From contig NW_013546134.1 in NCBI RefSeq assembly GCF_000760515.2, positions 1-20,235 of the forward strand: a DNA stretch of 20,235 nucleotides. The letters run 5' to 3'. The position numbers were made by a program, and so were the translations under genes. Below, one piece after another: positions 18,630 to 20,235 of the stretch. Source of the DNA: Mitosporidium daphniae (Eukaryota > Microsporidia). The number at the start of each line of letters is the position of its first letter. Position 1 is the first letter of the stretch. The notes beneath the pieces were generated by a model, which did not search any database, was not told where the DNA came from, and was given only the letters and a program-made list of their open reading frames with translations.

Positions 18630-19388
18630 ATGTCATCATCGGCCAAAGAGGATTGGCTGGCTCAAACTCCAGAATCGAAACATTCTCTTGCCCCCGCACC
18701 GGAAGGCAATTTGCCTGAAAATAATCCATCCAAAGATGCAAATGTTTGGACTTACTTTTTCCAATATCCTTTAGGAGAACGAAGATGGGGAAGTTGAGGA
18801 GTCTATCGATGTCCACTTTGAACCTGTTGTGAAGTTGGAAATCATCGAAACCAAATCCCTTGAAGAGGAAGAGACCGTTTTATACAAATCGTAAGCAATT
18901 TCAAATCATGACGAAATAGCCGCGCAAAGCTGTTCAGATATGACAAGCCAACCTCCCAGTGGAAGGAACGAGGAACCGGCGATGTTAAGCTCCTACAGCA
19001 TTCATCAACTGGAAAAATAAGAGTCTTGATGCGAAGAGATCAAACGCTAAAAATATGTGCTAATCATTATAGTACCACTTAGCCTTTTATCCTTATTTTA
19101 GTATTGCCCCAAATGAAGCTAGTCCCCAATGTTGGATCGGATAGGTCATGGGTTTGGAGCACCCCTGCCGACGTCTCCGACGGCGAGCCAAATGCAGAGC
19201 TCCTTGCAATTAGATTTGGAACGCCTGAAATTGCTCAAACATTTAAGATCAAATTCGAAGAGGCTCAGCAGCTAAATACAACGACAGGCTCTTTAGAAAA
19301 AATCGAATCAAACAATGGAAAGGACAAAAATCCTGCCAATGAAAAAGAGTCGACATCCGCCGACGATGCAAAGCCTAAAGAGGAATAA
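18630..19388 (+). CDS. RANBP1: Ran-binding protein 1 (YRB1/RanBP1)
   Basis: Exons 18630-18743, 18775-18890, 18920-19071 and 19102-19388 (introns 31, 29 and 30 nt) encode 222 residues with one complete Ran-binding domain: [120 protein letters not shown]. The RGTGD, MRRDQT and W.W blocks are those that contact RanGTP. It acts in the cytosol to release RanGTP from importins and exportins and to stimulate RanGAP. The N terminus (about 50 residues, acidic) and the C terminus (charged, [12 protein letters not shown]) are disordered tails. The stop codon TAA overlaps the AATAAA signal at 19384-19389. Its first exon continues the open frame coming from TRS85 without a stop. Confidence 0.95.
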
Positions 19389-19389
19389 A
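19384..19389 (+). terminator. AATAAA signal overlapping the RanBP1 stop codon
   Basis: The stop TAA (19386-19388) lies inside AATAAA. A second AATAAA at 19528-19533 could serve if the first is too close to the stop. Stop codons embedded in polyadenylation signals are a known feature of microsporidia-like compact genomes. Confidence 0.45.
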
Positions 19390-19653
19390 AAGCTTATATG
19401 CCAATAAGAGCGGTACCCAAAACTTTTCCAGAAGGAATCTCAAAATTAAGGCCCAAGTGAGGGCTATGTTAACGCTTGAAGTTGAGACTGCTGTTTTATT
19501 TTGCATAAAACACGGTGAGAATGCATAAATAAACAAAGCGCTGTAAGACATCCCGACATATGGTTAGTAAATGTTATATGATAAAATTATAACAGCCCTT
19601 AGTTCTGATGGCTGCTGCTTATTTCTGTTATTAACTTTTGAATATAAACACAT

Positions 19654-19665
19654 AGATAATTATCA
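19654..19665. promoter_or_regulatory. palindromic double GATA site
   Basis: AGATAATTATCA reads as AGATAA on the plus strand and TGATAA on the minus strand, two HGATAR sites back to back, about 350 bp upstream of the secreted-protein ATG. It is the best candidate target in the window for the two-finger GATA factor encoded at 1340-3853, though this is inference from motif alone. Confidence 0.35.
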
Positions 19666-19970
19666 TCTGTTGCTGTTATCGATTTCAACACTATTATAGG
19701 TCGTTGTTTTGTTAGTAAGTTAGGTCGACGCATCTTGCACCAGCCGTCTCCGAGCTAATATAGCTGGTTATCCCGATAAGAGATTGTGCATTTATGTTTG
19801 ATAGATCTATTTCAATCCTTTAAAGCATTTTGAAGCTAAAGAATTACTCGGCCAAATGCAAACACAAGTAGGATGACCTGGTGATTAATTTTCGGAGTTT
19901 AATAGACCATTTGGACAAGTATTGAATTTAATATTCCGATTGGATGCAAAATTTTCGGTGCAAAACAGTC

Positions 19971-19977
19971 TATAAAG
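19971..19977 (+). promoter_or_regulatory. TATA box of the secreted repeat-protein gene
   Basis: TATAAAG starts 41 bp before the ATG at 20012 with a pyrimidine-containing stretch following. It is the only gene here with such a canonical TATA box at this spacing, which fits strong, regulated expression. Confidence 0.45.
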
Positions 19978-20011
19978 CTCTAGAAACCTTTTCAGCAAAC
20001 TTTCCACCAAA

Positions 20012-20235
20012 ATGAAGATTGGAACCCTTCTATTTCTCGTAGCTTTTATTGCTATTCTCGCTATCCCTTCCCTACAACTTGAAGAAGTAATTCAGCCAAA
20101 AAATGGTTCACAAACTCAAGTTCCGACTTTTAAAGTAACTGTACTACTTCCAGAAAATGCAGTACCTCCACAAGATCAACTGCCTCAACAAGATCAACTG
20201 TCTCAACAAGATCAACTGTCTCAACAAGATCAACT
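20012..20235 (+). CDS. start of a secreted Gln-rich tandem-repeat protein (runs off the right edge)
   Basis: The first 74 residues are visible. MKIGTLLFLVAFIAILAIPS is a strong signal peptide, followed by about 30 residues (LQLEEVIQPKNGSQTQVPTF and onward) and then a hexapeptide repeat QDQL(P/S)Q that continues past the window end. No family is recognised. Secreted proteins with short Gln/Pro-rich repeats occur among fungal and microsporidian wall, polar-tube and effector proteins, but that role is inference. A TATA box lies upstream, and a long gene-free region precedes it, which suggests separate regulation from the packed housekeeping genes. Confidence 0.8.
   Translation, partial: MKIGTLLFLVAFIAILAIPSLQLEEVIQPKNGSQTQVPTFKVTVLLPENAVPPQDQLPQQDQLSQQDQLSQQDQ
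20171..20235 (+). repeat. 18-nt tandem repeat encoding QDQL(P/S)Q, at least 3.6 copies
   Basis: Units at 20171-20188, 20189-20206, 20207-20224 and a partial copy from 20225 share CAAGATCAACTG.CTCAA. The first unit has C where the next two have T (Pro versus Ser). The later copies are identical, which points to recent expansion by slippage or unequal crossover; the array continues beyond the window. Confidence 0.95.

Larger units (their letters stand above)
19389..20011. other. 623-bp intergenic region, longest gene-free stretch of the window
   Basis: I see no exon chain or structured RNA here that I recognise. It contains the palindromic double GATA site AGATAATTATCA (19654-19665), several further GATA cores (for example CGATAAG near 19774 and TGATAG near 19799), and a TATA-like element at its right end. 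It is probably the long upstream region of the secreted-protein gene that starts at 20012, plus the RanBP1 3' end. Confidence 0.5.

Noticed and set aside
1-20235. Mobile elements, virus-derived elements, CRISPR arrays, rRNA
   Set aside because: No reverse transcriptase, transposase, integrase or capsid-like frame, no terminal repeats, and no arrayed spaced repeats were seen on either strand.

Overview
This is gene-dense nuclear DNA from a eukaryote with a compact genome. The genes are typical eukaryotic housekeeping genes, intergenic gaps are usually tens to a few hundred bases, and ten of the fourteen genes I place contain GT-AG introns that are almost all 23 to 37 nt long. I place 35 introns, mostly by joining exon pieces that line up with a recognisable protein family. 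A GATA factor with two fingers, a GPI-anchored Ser/Thr-rich surface protein, fungal-style gene content and AAATTT-like tracts just before start codons suggest an early-diverging fungus of the Rozellomycota / Mitosporidium type. That placement is inference. The cell keeps mitochondria (YME1, a BOL3-like protein) and probably peroxisomes (PEX2), unlike classical microsporidia.

Layout: 1-486 (-) 5' part of an SDS22-like PP1 regulator; 713-1100 (+) a five-exon BolA/BOL3 gene; 1340-3853 (+) two-finger GATA factor; 4140-7709 (+) RAV1/DMX-like V-ATPase assembly factor; 7861-8785 (+) CFD1/NUBP2 Fe-S scaffold; 8811-9140 (-) BOS1/membrin-like SNARE; 9318-9884 (-) predicted GPI-anchored protein; 10065-11103 (+) TAP42; 11176-12006 (+) PEX2; 12097-14119 (-) codanin-1-like gene; 14215-16369 (+) YME1 i-AAA protease; 16812-about 18606 (+) TRS85/TRAPPC8; 18630-19388 (+) RanBP1; 20012-end (+) start of a secreted Gln-rich repeat protein.

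There is no single pathway here, but themes recur: iron-sulfur protein maturation (BOL3, CFD1), phosphatase control (SDS22 for PP1, TAP42 for PP2A), the early secretory pathway (BOS1, TRS85, with RAV1 acting on V-ATPase) and organelle quality control (YME1, PEX2). I found no CRISPR, rRNA, convincing tRNA, transposon or virus-derived element. The main points for a second look are the ultrashort introns, a non-canonical GA-AG intron, a codanin-1-like gene, the TRS85/RanBP1 boundary, and a 22-nt perfect inverted repeat at the left edge of the window.
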